Of a stretch of DNA of 64,000 nt, positions 27,033 through 36,493 are shown piece after piece. Source of the DNA: Serratia bockelmannii. Its GTDB lineage: Bacteria > Pseudomonadota > Gammaproteobacteria > Enterobacterales > Enterobacteriaceae. The notes under the pieces were generated by a model, which searched no databases, was not told where the DNA came from, and was given only the letters and a program-made list of their open reading frames with translations. The stretch is taken from positions 1 to 64,000 of the forward strand of contig NZ_VOUX01000004.1 of NCBI RefSeq assembly GCF_008011855.1, written 5' to 3'. Position 1 is the stretch's first letter; each line of letters begins with the position of its first letter. The position numbers and the translations under genes were made by a program.

Positions 27033-28682
27033 TCAGGCGAGCAGCGCTGCAATATCCTGCTCGACGGTGGTGATCGGACGCAGGCCGAATTTCTCGTTGA
27101 GGATCGCCATCAGGTTGTCGGTCAGGAAGCCCGGCGCGGTCGGGCCGGTGACGATGTTTTTCACCCCCAGCGACAGCAGCGTCAGCAGAATGACGATCGC
27201 CTTCTGTTCAAACCACGACAGCACCAGGCTGAGCGGCAGCTCGTTGACGCTGCAGCCGAGCGTATCCGCCAGCTTGACCGCCAGCATGATGGCGGAGTAG
27301 GCGTCGTTGCACTGGCCGACGTCCAGCAGGCGCGGCAACCCTTCTAGCGTGCCGAAGTCCAGCTTGTTGAAACGGTACTTGCCGCAGGCCAGCGTCATGA
27401 TCAGGCAGTCTTGCGGCACGCTGCGGGCGAAGTCGGTGAAGTAGCTGCGCTCGTCGCGGCTGCCGTCGCAGCCGCCCACCAGGAAGACGTGGCGCAGTTT
27501 TTTCTGCGACACCAGGTCGATGACCGTGTCGGCGGCGTTCAGCAGCGTCTGGCGGCCGAAGCCAACGGTGATCAGGTGCTCAATCTCGGTGTAAGGGAAG
27601 CCGTTCATGCCCTGAGCCTGGCGGATCACGGCGCCGAAGTCGTCGCCTTCCAGATGGTTGACGCCCGGCCAGCCGACGATACTGCGGGTCCAGATGCGAT
27701 CGCCGTAGTTGCCGACGTTAGGATCGATGATACAGTTGGAGGTCATCACGATCGGGCCGGGGAATTTGGCGAATTCCGTCTGCTGGTTCTGCCAGCCGCT
27801 GCCGTAGTTGCCCACCAGATGTTTGAATTTTTTCAGTTCCGGATAGCCGTGAGCCGGCAGCATTTCACCGTGGGTGTAGACGTTGACGTTTTGCCCTTCG
27901 GTTTGTTCGAGCAGCATGCGCAGATCTTTCAGATCGTGGCCGGAAATCAGAATGGCTTTCCCGGCCACCGGGCGCACGTTGACTGCGCTGGGCTGCGGAT
28001 CGCCGTAGGCCTGGGTCTCACCGCGATCGAGGATCGCCATCACGTTGAAGTTCATCTTGCCGATGCCCATGGCGTTGTTCAGCAGGGTGTCGACGTCGCG
28101 TGGCCGGGTGCCGAGCCAGGCCATAAAGGCGTGGTAGTCGGCATAGAGTTGCTCGTCGAACTGGCCGAGCACGTGCGCGTGTTCCATATAGGCCGCCGCG
28201 CCTTTCAGGCCGTACAGGCACAGCATGCGCAAACCGTGTACGTCGTCGCCGACCTCGGCCTTGTCGCTGTTGAGGGCAAACTGCGCCGCCTGCTGCAGCA
28301 GCGCAGGCATATCGTTGCCGGCCAGCTGCAGCGCCGCCATCGGGTGATCGACGCGCACGCCGGCATCCAGCAGCCGGCAACGGGCGGCCAGCGAGTCGCG
28401 CAGCAGCAGGGTTTCCCGCGCGTAGCCGATGATGCGCTGGGAGTCGAAGTTGACGTTGGTCAGGGTGGAGAAGAAGGCGCGCGGGGCGAAGCTGTCGATC
28501 TCGTGGTCGACGATGCCCAGCGAACGCGCCTGCAGCGCCCAGGCGGAGAGTCCCTGCAGCGCCGCCACCAGCAGATCCTGCAGATCGGAGGTTTCCGCCG
28601 TTTTGCCGCACATGCCCTGAGCATACGCGCAGCCGTTGCCTGCCGGGGTACGGATGGTTTGTTCACATTGCACACAGAACAT
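27033..28682 (-). CDS. hcp: Hydroxylamine reductase / hybrid cluster protein (NO reductase)
   Basis: A 549-aa cytosolic Fe-S protein with high-affinity nitric oxide reductase activity and, in E. coli, S-nitrosylase activity under anaerobic nitrate growth. The N-terminal cysteines follow C-x2-C-x11-C-x6-C (Cys3, 6, 18, 25), the enterobacterial [2Fe-2S] type. The hybrid-cluster ligands fall in regions such as [17 protein letters not shown] and LACGKYRF. It is the first gene of hcp-hcr and sits behind candidate NsrR and FNR sites. Confidence 0.97.
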   Translation of the reverse strand: MFCVQCEQTIRTPAGNGCAYAQGMCGKTAETSDLQDLLVAALQGLSAWALQARSLGIVDHEIDSFAPRAFFSTLTNVNFDSQRIIGYARETLLLRDSLAARCRLLDAGVRVDHPMAALQLAGNDMPALLQQAAQFALNSDKAEVGDDVHGLRMLCLYGLKGAAAYMEHAHVLGQFDEQLYADYHAFMAWLGTRPRDVDTLLNNAMGIGKMNFNVMAILDRGETQAYGDPQPSAVNVRPVAGKAILISGHDLKDLRMLLEQTEGQNVNVYTHGEMLPAHGYPELKKFKHLVGNYGSGWQNQQTEFAKFPGPIVMTSNCIIDPNVGNYGDRIWTRSIVGWPGVNHLEGDDFGAVIRQAQGMNGFPYTEIEHLITVGFGRQTLLNAADTVIDLVSQKKLRHVFLVGGCDGSRDERSYFTDFARSVPQDCLIMTLACGKYRFNKLDFGTLEGLPRLLDVGQCNDAYSAIMLAVKLADTLGCSVNELPLSLVLSWFEQKAIVILLTLLSLGVKNIVTGPTAPGFLTDNLMAILNEKFGLRPITTVEQDIAALLA

Positions 28683-28703
28683 AGTCGCTTCCTTTTATTT
28701 TTA

Positions 28704-28726
28704 AAGTTGCATTTGTAATGCTTGTT
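28704..28726 (-). promoter_or_regulatory. Candidate NsrR site upstream of hcp
   Basis: Half-site AAGTTGCATTT (28704-28714), one spacer base, and TAATGCTTGTT (28716-28726). Against the NsrR arrangement AAGATGCYTTT in 11-1-11 inverted form, about 9 and 7 of 11 bases match. hcp-hcr is NsrR-repressed in E. coli, and the site lies 22-44 bases before the start codon. Confidence 0.55.
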
Positions 28727-28787
28727 TAAAAGCATAGATCGGCGATCGGGGTTGCAAAAGGCTTTTGTGCGACTACTGCGGGCAAGT

Positions 28788-28801
28788 TTGATTTAGCGCA
28801 A
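28788..28801 (-). promoter_or_regulatory. Weak FNR-like site upstream of hcp
   Basis: TTGATTTAGCGCAA keeps one perfect half of TTGAT-N4-ATCAA and part of the other. It lies about 70 bases upstream of the NsrR-like site, a spacing similar to the E. coli hcp promoter, where FNR acts from about -72. Assignment is tentative. Confidence 0.35.
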
Positions 28802-28833
28802 TTTTGCCGTGCGGATGGGAATTATTACGCTTT

Positions 28834-28851
28834 GGGGGCCGGCCGGCCCCC
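28834..28851. other. Perfect 18-bp GC palindrome after lysO
   Basis: GGGGGCCGG followed directly by CCGGCCCCC, 12 bases past the lysO stop on the minus strand. It probably serves as an RNA hairpin at the end of lysO; no U-run follows, so termination would not be classical. Confidence 0.5.
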
Positions 28852-28862
28852 AGGGAAAAGGA

Positions 28863-29759
28863 TCAGGAGAACAGGGCGATCAGCACCGGCGCCAGCAGGC
28901 TCAGCAGGAAGCCGTGTACGATGGCGGGCGGCACCATGTCCAGCCCGCCGCTGCGCTGCAGCACCGGCAGGGTGAAGTCCATCGAGGTGGCGCCGCACAG
29001 GCCGAGGGCGGTGGAACGGCTGCGGCGCACCAGCGTCGGGATCAGCATGATCGCCACCAGCTCGCGCGCCAGATCGTTGAAGAATGCGGCGCTGCCCATC
29101 ACCGGGCCGTAGGCGTCGGTAATCAGAATACCCGATAGCGAATACCAGCCGAAGCCGGAGGCCATCGCCAGCCCGGCCTTGACCGGCAGCCCCAGCAGCT
29201 GAGCCGCCAGCGCGCCGCCGGCCAGCGACGCGACGGTCACCACCAGCGCCACCAGCGTGCCGCGGCGGTTGAGCACGATCTGGCGCAGCGTCATGCCGCT
29301 GTTACGCAGCTGAATGCCGACCAGCAACAGCAGGAAGATCAGCGCATATTCGCTGCCTTTATGGGCGAACTGCAGCCATTGCCACTGCGTCAGGCCGAGC
29401 AGGAAGCCGCCGAGCACCACGCCGCACAGCTTGAGCGACTCCAGCGCCATGTGCACGCGTGAAGGTAACTTTTCCTGTTTATGGCTGCTGCGCCACGGCA
29501 TGCGCCGCTCCAGCAGCGCCAGCAACAGCAGGTTGGCGCAGAGAATACAGAAGAAGAACACCGCGCTGTACTGGAAGATCAGCACCAGGTTGCTGCTGAG
29601 ATCCTCCATAAACGCCAGGCTGATACCCATGAAAAACAGGATCACGTACACCATCCAGCTGAGCAGCCGGTTGATCAGCACCAGCAGCGGGCGATGGCGT
29701 AAGGGAATGAGGTAACCGACAATCAGCGGTAACAGAATAATCAACAGTCCTGAATACAT
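28863..29759 (-). CDS. lysO: L-lysine exporter LysO
   Basis: A 298-aa inner-membrane protein (E. coli LysO/YbjE 299 aa) that exports L-lysine and confers resistance to thialysine. Around eight hydrophobic segments and the family blocks GFGWYSLSGILITDAYGPVMGS and SMDFTLPVLQRSGG are visible. The ATG at 29759 gives the family length; an in-frame start at 29813 adds 18 non-conserved residues. In E. coli the neighbour aqpZ follows; here ybjD is adjacent and divergent. Confidence 0.92.
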   Translation of the reverse strand: MYSGLLIILLPLIVGYLIPLRHRPLLVLINRLLSWMVYVILFFMGISLAFMEDLSSNLVLIFQYSAVFFFCILCANLLLLALLERRMPWRSSHKQEKLPSRVHMALESLKLCGVVLGGFLLGLTQWQWLQFAHKGSEYALIFLLLLVGIQLRNSGMTLRQIVLNRRGTLVALVVTVASLAGGALAAQLLGLPVKAGLAMASGFGWYSLSGILITDAYGPVMGSAAFFNDLARELVAIMLIPTLVRRSRSTALGLCGATSMDFTLPVLQRSGGLDMVPPAIVHGFLLSLLAPVLIALFS

Positions 29760-29946
29760 GGTGCAGCTTGTGTCCTTGAGTTTTGAAACGCGCCGAACGG
29801 CGGCGAGGAGCACACGCTAACCAAAAGCCCGGCCGGAGTAAAGCGGCAGATTTGACGTTGGCCGCTTGACCTGCAAGGGGTTTTTTGACCATGCTCTGTG
29901 AAGGTCACCTCATTGAAGAGGCGACGGCGCGCACGGGAGGCGGCGG

Positions 29947-31605
29947 ATGTTCTTGGAGCGTATCGAAATTGTAGGTTTTCGCGGCATTAACCGGCTGTCC
30001 CTGATGCTGGACGACAACACGCTGTTGCTCGGTGAAAACGCCTGGGGTAAATCCAGCTTGCTGGATGCGCTGACGCTGTTGCTGGCGCCGGAGCAGAAGC
30101 TGTATCGGTTTGAAGCGCACGATTTCCATTTCCCCCCCGGTGAAGAGTCGGCCAAAGAGCGCCACCTGCAGGTGGTGTTCACCTTCTGCGAAAAAGACAT
30201 CGGTCATGCGCACCTACCGCGTTATCGCCACCTGACGCCGCTGTGGGTCAAGGGCGAGGATGGCCTGAGCCGCATTCATTACCGCTGCGAGGGCGAGCTG
30301 GCCGACGACGGCACGGTGTGCACCTGGCGCGGTTTTCTCGACGCCGACGGCAATGCCTTTCAATTGCACCATATCGAACAGCTGGCCCACGCCATCATCC
30401 GCATTCATCCGGTACTGCGCCTGCGCGACGCGCGCTTTATTCGCCGCCTGCGCCCCAGCAGCCTCGGCGATGAACGCAAACCCGATACGCAGGCGTTGGC
30501 GCAGCAGCTGGATCAGCTGACGCGCGAGCTGGTGCGCAATCCGCAGAAGCTGACCAACGGCGAGCTGCGTCAGGGGCTGGCGGCGATGCAGCAGCTGCTG
30601 GAGCACTATTTTGCCGAGCAGAGTTCGCAGGTGGCGCGGCCACGCCGCCGCGGCGGTGAACCGGAGCAGGACGCCTGGCGTGCGCTGGACGGCATCAACC
30701 GCATGGTGGCCGAACCGAACAGCCGCAGCATGCGCCTGATCCTGCTGGGCATGTTTTCCACCCTGCTGCAGGCCAAGGGCGACGTCAAGCTGGATCCGCA
30801 CGCCCGGCCGCTGCTGCTGGTGGAAGACCCGGAAACTCGCCTGCACCCGATCATGCTGTCGGTGGCCTGGGGGCTGCTCAATCAGCTGCCGCTGCAGCGC
30901 ATCACCACCACCAACTCCAGCGAATTGGTGTCGCTGGTGCCGGTGGAGCACGTCTGCCGGCTGGTGCGCGAGTCGGGCCGGGTCGCGACCTACCGTCTCG
31001 GGCCGCGCGGGTTGAGCGCCGAAGACGGGCGGCGCATTGCGTTTCACATCCGTTTCAACCGGCCGTCGTCGCTGTTCGCCCGCTGCTGGCTGCTGGTGGA
31101 GGGCGAAACCGAAGTGTGGCTGCTGAACGAGCTGGCGCGCCAGTGCGGCTACCATTTCGAGGCGGAAGGGGTGAGGGTCATCGAGTTCGCTCAGTGCGGC
31201 CTGAAGCCGCTGCTGCGCTTCGCCCGCCGCATGGGCATCGAGTGGCATGCGCTGGTGGACGGCGATGAGGCGGGCAAAAAGTACGCCAACACCGTACGCA
31301 GCCTGCTGGACAATCATGAAGACAACGAACGCGATCGGCTGACCGCGCTGCCGGCGCCGGACATGGAACACTTCATGTTCCGTGAAGGGTTCGCCCCGGT
31401 CTATCACCGAATGGCGTCGGTGCCGATCAACGCGCAGATGCCGGTGCGCAAGGTGATCCTGAAAGCGGTCCACCACTCGTCGAAGCCGGATCTGGCGATC
31501 GAGGTCGCGATGCAGGCCGGCGAATGGGGCACGGACTCGGTGCCGCCGCTGCTGAAGAAAATGTTCTCACGGGTGATCTGGCTGGCGCGCGGCCGGGCGG
31601 ACTGA
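29947..31605 (+). CDS. ybjD: OLD-family ATP-dependent endonuclease YbjD
   Basis: A 552-aa protein with an N-terminal SMC-like ATPase and C-terminal TOPRIM nuclease domain, the class 2-like OLD architecture. Walker A is GENAWGKSS (29-37); the signature/Walker B region is LLLVEDPETRLHP (about 294-306). The TOPRIM motifs are LLVEGETEVWLL (about 387) and ALVDGDEAGKKY (about 436). Biological role unresolved; relatives act in phage interference or DNA repair. The start GGAGGCGGCGG-ATG has a strong ribosome-binding site. Confidence 0.9.
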   Translation: MFLERIEIVGFRGINRLSLMLDDNTLLLGENAWGKSSLLDALTLLLAPEQKLYRFEAHDFHFPPGEESAKERHLQVVFTFCEKDIGHAHLPRYRHLTPLWVKGEDGLSRIHYRCEGELADDGTVCTWRGFLDADGNAFQLHHIEQLAHAIIRIHPVLRLRDARFIRRLRPSSLGDERKPDTQALAQQLDQLTRELVRNPQKLTNGELRQGLAAMQQLLEHYFAEQSSQVARPRRRGGEPEQDAWRALDGINRMVAEPNSRSMRLILLGMFSTLLQAKGDVKLDPHARPLLLVEDPETRLHPIMLSVAWGLLNQLPLQRITTTNSSELVSLVPVEHVCRLVRESGRVATYRLGPRGLSAEDGRRIAFHIRFNRPSSLFARCWLLVEGETEVWLLNELARQCGYHFEAEGVRVIEFAQCGLKPLLRFARRMGIEWHALVDGDEAGKKYANTVRSLLDNHEDNERDRLTALPAPDMEHFMFREGFAPVYHRMASVPINAQMPVRKVILKAVHHSSKPDLAIEVAMQAGEWGTDSVPPLLKKMFSRVIWLARGRAD

Positions 31606-31619
31606 CGGCCCGCCGGGCG

Positions 31620-32573
31620 TTATCGGGCGCAGAAATGCGCCGCCAATCCCTGTTCCAGCTCGTCCAGCAACTGATAGCGACGGCGATACTCGGCGCGCTT
31701 CTTGCTGGCAACCTCTTCGATAGGTTTGCGGGCGATGCGTTCGGGCAGCAGGAAATAGCCGCTGTCGAGCGGTTTGGCGCCCATCGACAGCCAGAACTGA
31801 TCGTAATCGGCGTGCAGTTGATCCTTCTTCTTACTCTGGTAACGCCAGTTTTGATAGATATGGGTGGCATTGCCGACGGCTACGATCTGGCGTATGCCGA
31901 GGTGCCGCGCCAGCGTGCAAATGCCTTCCAGCACCAGCCGTTTGGGGAACAGACCGTGGCACTCTTTGGTGGTGTGCTGGATCTCGGCGTGCGGCACCTC
32001 ATGGTTCGCGCCCTGCAGGCCGCCGATGAACAGCGTCGGCTGCTGCTGATAATGCATCAGCGCAAAGGTGATCTCCGCCAGCATCACGCCGTTGGCGTTG
32101 CGCAGCAGCAGCGTGGCTTCCCCTTCCTTATTCAGTTTGTCGATCGCCGCCAGTTCCAGCGTGATCGGCGCTTCGTTTTTGCCCATCGCGCGGGCCAGCA
32201 CGAAAGGCTGTGGGCCGAGGTGGCCGAGACGCATCTTTAGCGGCATGCGCTGCACGATGAGATCGTAATGATCGCGCAGGGCGAACAGGCATTCGATCTT
32301 GCTCATGTTGGCTGCCAGGTAGGGGCGATGCAGCTTGCACGGCAGGTTCGGCTGCGCGCTCAGGATCTCCTCCAGCAGCGGGTTGCTGGCCAGGGTGCTG
32401 AGCAGGCCGCTGGTGGTGCGCCAGTTGAGCAGCGAGCGGCCGAGAAACTTCAGGCGAAACGAGGTTTTTTTCCAGGCGTTGCTTGGCGCCTTTTCGCCAT
32501 TGATCAGCGCCGTCATCAGTTGCCAGCCGTTAAGCGGCCGGGCGGAGGTGAGTGGGTAGCTGAGCTGTGACAT
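31620..32573 (-). CDS. ybjX: VirK/YbjX family protein (DUF535)
   Basis: A 317-aa cytosolic protein of the VirK/YbjX family, linked in Salmonella and E. coli to PhoPQ-regulated envelope changes and peptide resistance, with unknown biochemistry. It contains family blocks such as PYLAANMSKIECLFALRDHY and LVLEGICTLARHLGIRQI. AAGGA precedes the ATG. It converges on ybjD with a 14-base gap and is divergent from macAB. Confidence 0.88.
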   Translation of the reverse strand: MSQLSYPLTSARPLNGWQLMTALINGEKAPSNAWKKTSFRLKFLGRSLLNWRTTSGLLSTLASNPLLEEILSAQPNLPCKLHRPYLAANMSKIECLFALRDHYDLIVQRMPLKMRLGHLGPQPFVLARAMGKNEAPITLELAAIDKLNKEGEATLLLRNANGVMLAEITFALMHYQQQPTLFIGGLQGANHEVPHAEIQHTTKECHGLFPKRLVLEGICTLARHLGIRQIVAVGNATHIYQNWRYQSKKKDQLHADYDQFWLSMGAKPLDSGYFLLPERIARKPIEEVASKKRAEYRRRYQLLDELEQGLAAHFCAR

Positions 32574-32670
32574 GATGAAATCCTTGGCTGTGTTGAATGG
32601 CGCTATTTCATCAAGGCTTCACTAAACGAGAGTTCAATGCTGAACTGTAACCAGGCGTGTCTCCACATTG

Positions 32671-32687
32671 TGTTGAGCTAAGGTTTA
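32671..32687 (+). promoter_or_regulatory. PhoP-box-like direct repeat between ybjX and macA
   Basis: TGTTGA-N5-GGTTTA fits the PhoP box (T/G)GTTTA-N5-(T/G)GTTTA with one mismatch. It is oriented toward macA, 81 bases before its start and 98 before ybjX on the other side. Both neighbours have reported PhoPQ links in enterobacteria, so either could be the target. Confidence 0.4.
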
Positions 32688-32767
32688 GTTATTCCCTACG
32701 GTGCGTGCTAATTTAGCTCCGCCGCCGCAATGGGCGGTCGATATTCACAAGCACAGGCAGGTCAATT

Positions 32768-33883
32768 TTGACAGGGTTTAAAGGACACAAACGCCGCTGG
32801 ATACTCGCACTGGCGGTGATTGCGGCGATTGCCGCGGCGGCCGTTTGGCACTTCCGCCATCCGGCGCCAACCGCTTTCAAAACGGTAAAGGTCACCAAGC
32901 GCGATCTGCAGCAGAACGTGTTGGCGACCGGCCAGCTGGACGCGGTGCGCAAGGTTGACGTCGGCGCGCAGGTCAGCGGGCAGTTGGAAAAGCTGTATGT
33001 CGAGATCGGCGACAAGGTGAAAAAAGGCCAGTTGCTGGGGGTTATCGATCCGCAACAGGCGCAGAACAGCATTCGCGAAGGCGAGGCGACGCTGCGCGAG
33101 CTGCATGCGCAGCTGCTGCAGGCACAGGCCGAGCAGCAATTGGCGGCGGTCACGCTGCAGCGCAACCAGGCGCTGGCCAAACTGCAGGCGGTATCGCGTC
33201 AGGATCTGGATCAGGCGGCGACGCAGTTGGCGGTGAAGAAAGCGCAGGTGGGCACCATCAATGCGCAGATCGCCCGCAACCAGGCCAGCCTGGATACCGC
33301 CAAGATCAACCTGGCCTACACCCGCATCGAAGCCCCGATGGACGGCGACGTGGTGCAGATCACCACGCTGCAGGGCCAGACGGTGATCGCGGCGCAACAG
33401 GCGCCGAACATTCTGACGTTGGCGGATCTCGGCACCATGCTGGTGAAGGCGCAGGTCTCGGAGGCCGACGTCATTAACCTCAAACCGGGTCAGAAGGCCT
33501 GGTTCACGGTGCTGGGCGATCCGACTCGGCGCTTCGACGGCGTGCTGAAAGACATTCAGCCGACGCCGGAAAAGGTCAATAATGCCATCTTCTATTATGC
33601 GCGTTTCGAAGTGCCCAACCCGGAAAGGCTGCTGCGCTTGCAAATGACGGCGCAGGTGCATATTCAGCTGGCCGGCGTCGAGCAGGCGCTGGTGATCCCG
33701 CTGGCGGCGTTGGGTGACCAGATCGCCGACAATCGCTACCACGTCTCGGTGCTGAAACAGGGCAAGGAAGAGAAGCGTGAGGTGGCTATCGGTCTGCGCA
33801 ACAATATCGATGTGCAAATCCTCAGCGGGCTTGAGGCGGGCGATGAGGTGATTGTCAGCCGCGGCGGCGTGGAGGCCGGCTGA
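32768..33883 (+). CDS. macA: Macrolide efflux periplasmic adaptor MacA
   Basis: A 371-aa inner-membrane-anchored adaptor that joins MacB to TolC in the macrolide/enterotoxin/virulence efflux pump. A basic N-terminus and transmembrane anchor (about 9-28) are followed by a lipoyl half ([33 protein letters not shown]), an alpha-helical hairpin (about 90-170), the second lipoyl half and beta-barrel and proximal domains. The TTG at 32768 is chosen because it gives the exact E. coli length; AGG lies 6-8 bases upstream. Its stop overlaps the macB start by one base. Confidence 0.94.
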   Translation: MTGFKGHKRRWILALAVIAAIAAAAVWHFRHPAPTAFKTVKVTKRDLQQNVLATGQLDAVRKVDVGAQVSGQLEKLYVEIGDKVKKGQLLGVIDPQQAQNSIREGEATLRELHAQLLQAQAEQQLAAVTLQRNQALAKLQAVSRQDLDQAATQLAVKKAQVGTINAQIARNQASLDTAKINLAYTRIEAPMDGDVVQITTLQGQTVIAAQQAPNILTLADLGTMLVKAQVSEADVINLKPGQKAWFTVLGDPTRRFDGVLKDIQPTPEKVNNAIFYYARFEVPNPERLLRLQMTAQVHIQLAGVEQALVIPLAALGDQIADNRYHVSVLKQGKEEKREVAIGLRNNIDVQILSGLEAGDEVIVSRGGVEAG

Positions 33884-35829
33884 TGGCGGCGCTGTTACAG
33901 CTGAGCGGCATTCGCCGCAGCTACCGTTCCGGCGAGCAGACGGTGGAGGTGCTGAAGGGGATCAGTCTGAGCATCGACGCCGGGGAAATGGTGGCGATCA
34001 TGGGGGCCTCCGGCTCCGGCAAATCGACGCTGATGAACATTCTGGGCTGTCTGGACAAGCCGAGCGCCGGGGTCTATCGGGTGGCCGGACAGGATGTGGC
34101 GACGCTGAGCGACGATGCGCTGGCGCAGCTGCGGCGCGAACATTTTGGCTTTATTTTCCAGCGTTATCATCTGCTGCCGCACCTGAGTGCGGCGCATAAC
34201 GTCGAGGTGCCGGCGGTGTACGCGGGGCTGGGCAAAGCGGCGCGGCGCGAACGGGCGGAGGCGCTGTTGCGGCGCCTGGGGCTGGGGGAGCGCGTCAACT
34301 ACCGGCCGAGCCAGCTTTCCGGTGGCCAGCAGCAGCGCGTCAGTATCGCCCGCGCGTTGATGAACGGCGGGCAGGTGATCCTGGCGGATGAACCGACCGG
34401 CGCGCTCGACAGCCACTCCGGCGAAGAGGTGATGGCGATCCTCAAACAGCTGTGCGCCCAGGGCCACACGGTGATCCTGGTGACCCACGATCCAGCGGTG
34501 GCGCGCCAGGCGGAGCGGATCATCGAGATCCGCGACGGCGAAATCATTGCCGACTCGCGTCCGGCGCCGCCGGAGGATACCCAGGCCAAGCCGCTGGCGC
34601 TGGCCGCCGCGGCGCCTTCCTGGCGGCAGATGGGCGGCCGCTTTCGCGAAGCGCTGGTGATGGCCTGGCGTGCGATGGCGGCCAACAAGATGCGCACCGC
34701 GCTGACCATGCTCGGCATCATTATCGGCATCGCCTCGGTGGTATCGATCCTGGTGATCGGCGACGCCGCCAAGCAGATGGTGCTGGCGGACATCAAATCC
34801 ATCGGCACCAACACCGTCGACATTTACCCCGGCAAGGACTTCGGCGACGACGATCCTACCTACCGGCAATCGCTGAAATACGGCGATCTCGATGCGCTGC
34901 GCGAACAACCGTATATCAGCGCGCTGTCGCCGAGCATCAGCAGCAGCATGCGGCTGCGGCTGGGTAACGTCGACGCGGCGGCCAATGTCAACGGCGTCAG
35001 CGAACAGTTCTTCCGCGTGTACGGTATGAGCTTTACCCAGGGCGTCGGCATCGATCCGCTGCAGGTGCAGTCTCAGGCGCAGACGGTGGTGATCGACGCC
35101 AATACCCAACGGCGGCTGTTCCCGCACCAGAAAAACGTGGTGGGCGAGGTGATCCTGGTGGGCAACATGCCGGCGACGGTGGTCGGCGTGGCTAAAGAGA
35201 AGCAGTCGATGTTCGGCAGCAGCAAGACGCTGAACGTGTGGGTGCCTTACAGCACCATGGCCAACCGGCTGATGGGCAACAATTATTTCGACTCGATCAC
35301 CGTGCGCATTCGCGACGGCTACGACAGCAAGGAAGCGGAACAGCAGCTGTCACGCCTGTTGACGCTGCGCCACGGCAAAAAGGACTTCTTCACCTATAAC
35401 ATGGACAACCTGGTGCAAACCGCAGAGAAAACCACCCGCACGCTGCAGCTGTTCCTGACGCTGGTGGCGGTGATTTCGCTGGTGGTCGGCGGCATCGGCG
35501 TGATGAACATCATGCTGGTGTCGGTGACCGAGCGCACGCGCGAGATTGGCATCCGCATGGCGGTGGGCGCCCGTTCCGGCGACGTGTTGCAGCAGTTCTT
35601 GATCGAGGCGGTGTTGGTCTGCCTGGTGGGGGGCGCGCTGGGGATTACGCTGTCGTTCGCCATCGGCCTGGCGGTGCAGCTGGTATTGCCGGGCTGGCAG
35701 ATCAGCTTCCCGCCGGCGGCGTTGCTGAGCGCGTTCCTCTGTTCCACCGGTATCGGCGTGGTGTTCGGCTATCTGCCGGCGCGCAATGCCGCGCGGCTGA
35801 ATCCGATCGATGCGCTGGCGCGCGAGTAA
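33883..35829 (+). CDS. macB: Macrolide export ATP-binding/permease protein MacB
   Basis: A 648-aa inner-membrane half-transporter (E. coli 648). The N-terminal ABC domain has Walker A GASGSGKST, signature [10 protein letters not shown], Walker B VILADEPTGALD and switch VTHDP. After a linker come transmembrane helix 1 (about 278-300), a large periplasmic MacB domain, and three C-terminal helices with the FtsX-type core GGIGVMNIMLVSVTERTREIGIR. TGATG coupling with macA supports one operon. Confidence 0.97.
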   Translation: MAALLQLSGIRRSYRSGEQTVEVLKGISLSIDAGEMVAIMGASGSGKSTLMNILGCLDKPSAGVYRVAGQDVATLSDDALAQLRREHFGFIFQRYHLLPHLSAAHNVEVPAVYAGLGKAARRERAEALLRRLGLGERVNYRPSQLSGGQQQRVSIARALMNGGQVILADEPTGALDSHSGEEVMAILKQLCAQGHTVILVTHDPAVARQAERIIEIRDGEIIADSRPAPPEDTQAKPLALAAAAPSWRQMGGRFREALVMAWRAMAANKMRTALTMLGIIIGIASVVSILVIGDAAKQMVLADIKSIGTNTVDIYPGKDFGDDDPTYRQSLKYGDLDALREQPYISALSPSISSSMRLRLGNVDAAANVNGVSEQFFRVYGMSFTQGVGIDPLQVQSQAQTVVIDANTQRRLFPHQKNVVGEVILVGNMPATVVGVAKEKQSMFGSSKTLNVWVPYSTMANRLMGNNYFDSITVRIRDGYDSKEAEQQLSRLLTLRHGKKDFFTYNMDNLVQTAEKTTRTLQLFLTLVAVISLVVGGIGVMNIMLVSVTERTREIGIRMAVGARSGDVLQQFLIEAVLVCLVGGALGITLSFAIGLAVQLVLPGWQISFPPAALLSAFLCSTGIGVVFGYLPARNAARLNPIDALARE

Positions 35830-35841
35830 GTAAAAGGCATA

Positions 35842-35874
35842 AAAAATGCCAGTCACACGGCGGCTGGCATTTTT
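35842..35874. terminator. Bidirectional terminator between macB and cspD
   Basis: 11-bp stem AAAAATGCCAG / CTGGCATTTTT with an 11-nt loop between convergent genes; U-runs result on both strands. Confidence 0.88.
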
Positions 35875-35916
35875 ATCGCAGTCAGGGTCAATGCAGCGCG
35901 ACGCTGCCGGAAGCGT

Positions 35917-36138
35917 TTAGGACAGCGCCTCGCTTTCCACCGGCACAATAAGACTGGCATGGTTCCCTTTTGGCCCTTGATGCACGTCGAAGCTGACCTG
36001 CTGGCCTGCCTTCAACGTTCTGTAACCATCCATCTTGATGGTGGAGTAATGCGCGAAAATATCTTCGCCACCGCCGGCTGGGCAGATGAAGCCAAAGCCT
36101 TTGGCGTTGTTAAACCATTTAACAGTACCCGTCTCCAT
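35917..36138 (-). CDS. cspD: Cold-shock-like protein CspD (replication inhibitor)
   Basis: A 73-aa cold-shock-domain protein with RNP1 GFGFI and RNP2-like DIFAHY motifs. In E. coli CspD is induced in stationary phase, not by cold, binds single-stranded DNA and inhibits replication. The order macB-cspD-clpS-clpA is conserved and cspD is divergent from clpS. The extended C-terminal tail VPVESEALS separates it from CspA-type proteins. Confidence 0.93.
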   Translation of the reverse strand: METGTVKWFNNAKGFGFICPAGGGEDIFAHYSTIKMDGYRTLKAGQQVSFDVHQGPKGNHASLIVPVESEALS

Positions 36139-36493
36139 GCTTTTACATCCCTCGCAACGCTATTTTAAGTGAGATGAATAACTGAATTCGCACCCGCCGT
36201 AGGCGGGTAGCAGGGTGGACAAGGGGTGGTTAAAAGACCACCAGCCACGAATTTACACTCTAGAGCAAATGATCGGGGCGTCAAGGGATCGGCTTTTGTC
36301 GGCGGGGAGCAGTTCACCAAAGTTTGAAGCAGGTAACGCTATTGCCACGATTCAGTCACAATTGGCCCGTTTTTTTGCGCACGTTACAGTGCGGCGGGAC
36401 GATGCCGAAGATGATAAAATAGTAACTATCCCCACTTTGAATAACCGAAACCTGCCCCCATATCAGAGGGCAGAGCAGAGAAGATGAGCAGCG
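36139..36493. promoter_or_regulatory. cspD/clpS divergent intergenic region
   Basis: 355 bases without a supported gene; a 90-codon frame here has no recognisable family. A 7-bp hairpin ACCCGCC-gta-GGCGGGT (36192-36208) lies 54-70 bases before the cspD start and may be in its leader. The clpS promoter should be within the AT-richer part near 36340-36430. Confidence 0.4.

Noticed and set aside
36215-36487. A 90-codon frame between cspD and clpS
   Set aside because: No recognisable family, no convincing ribosome-binding site, and it fills a promoter region needed by two divergent genes.
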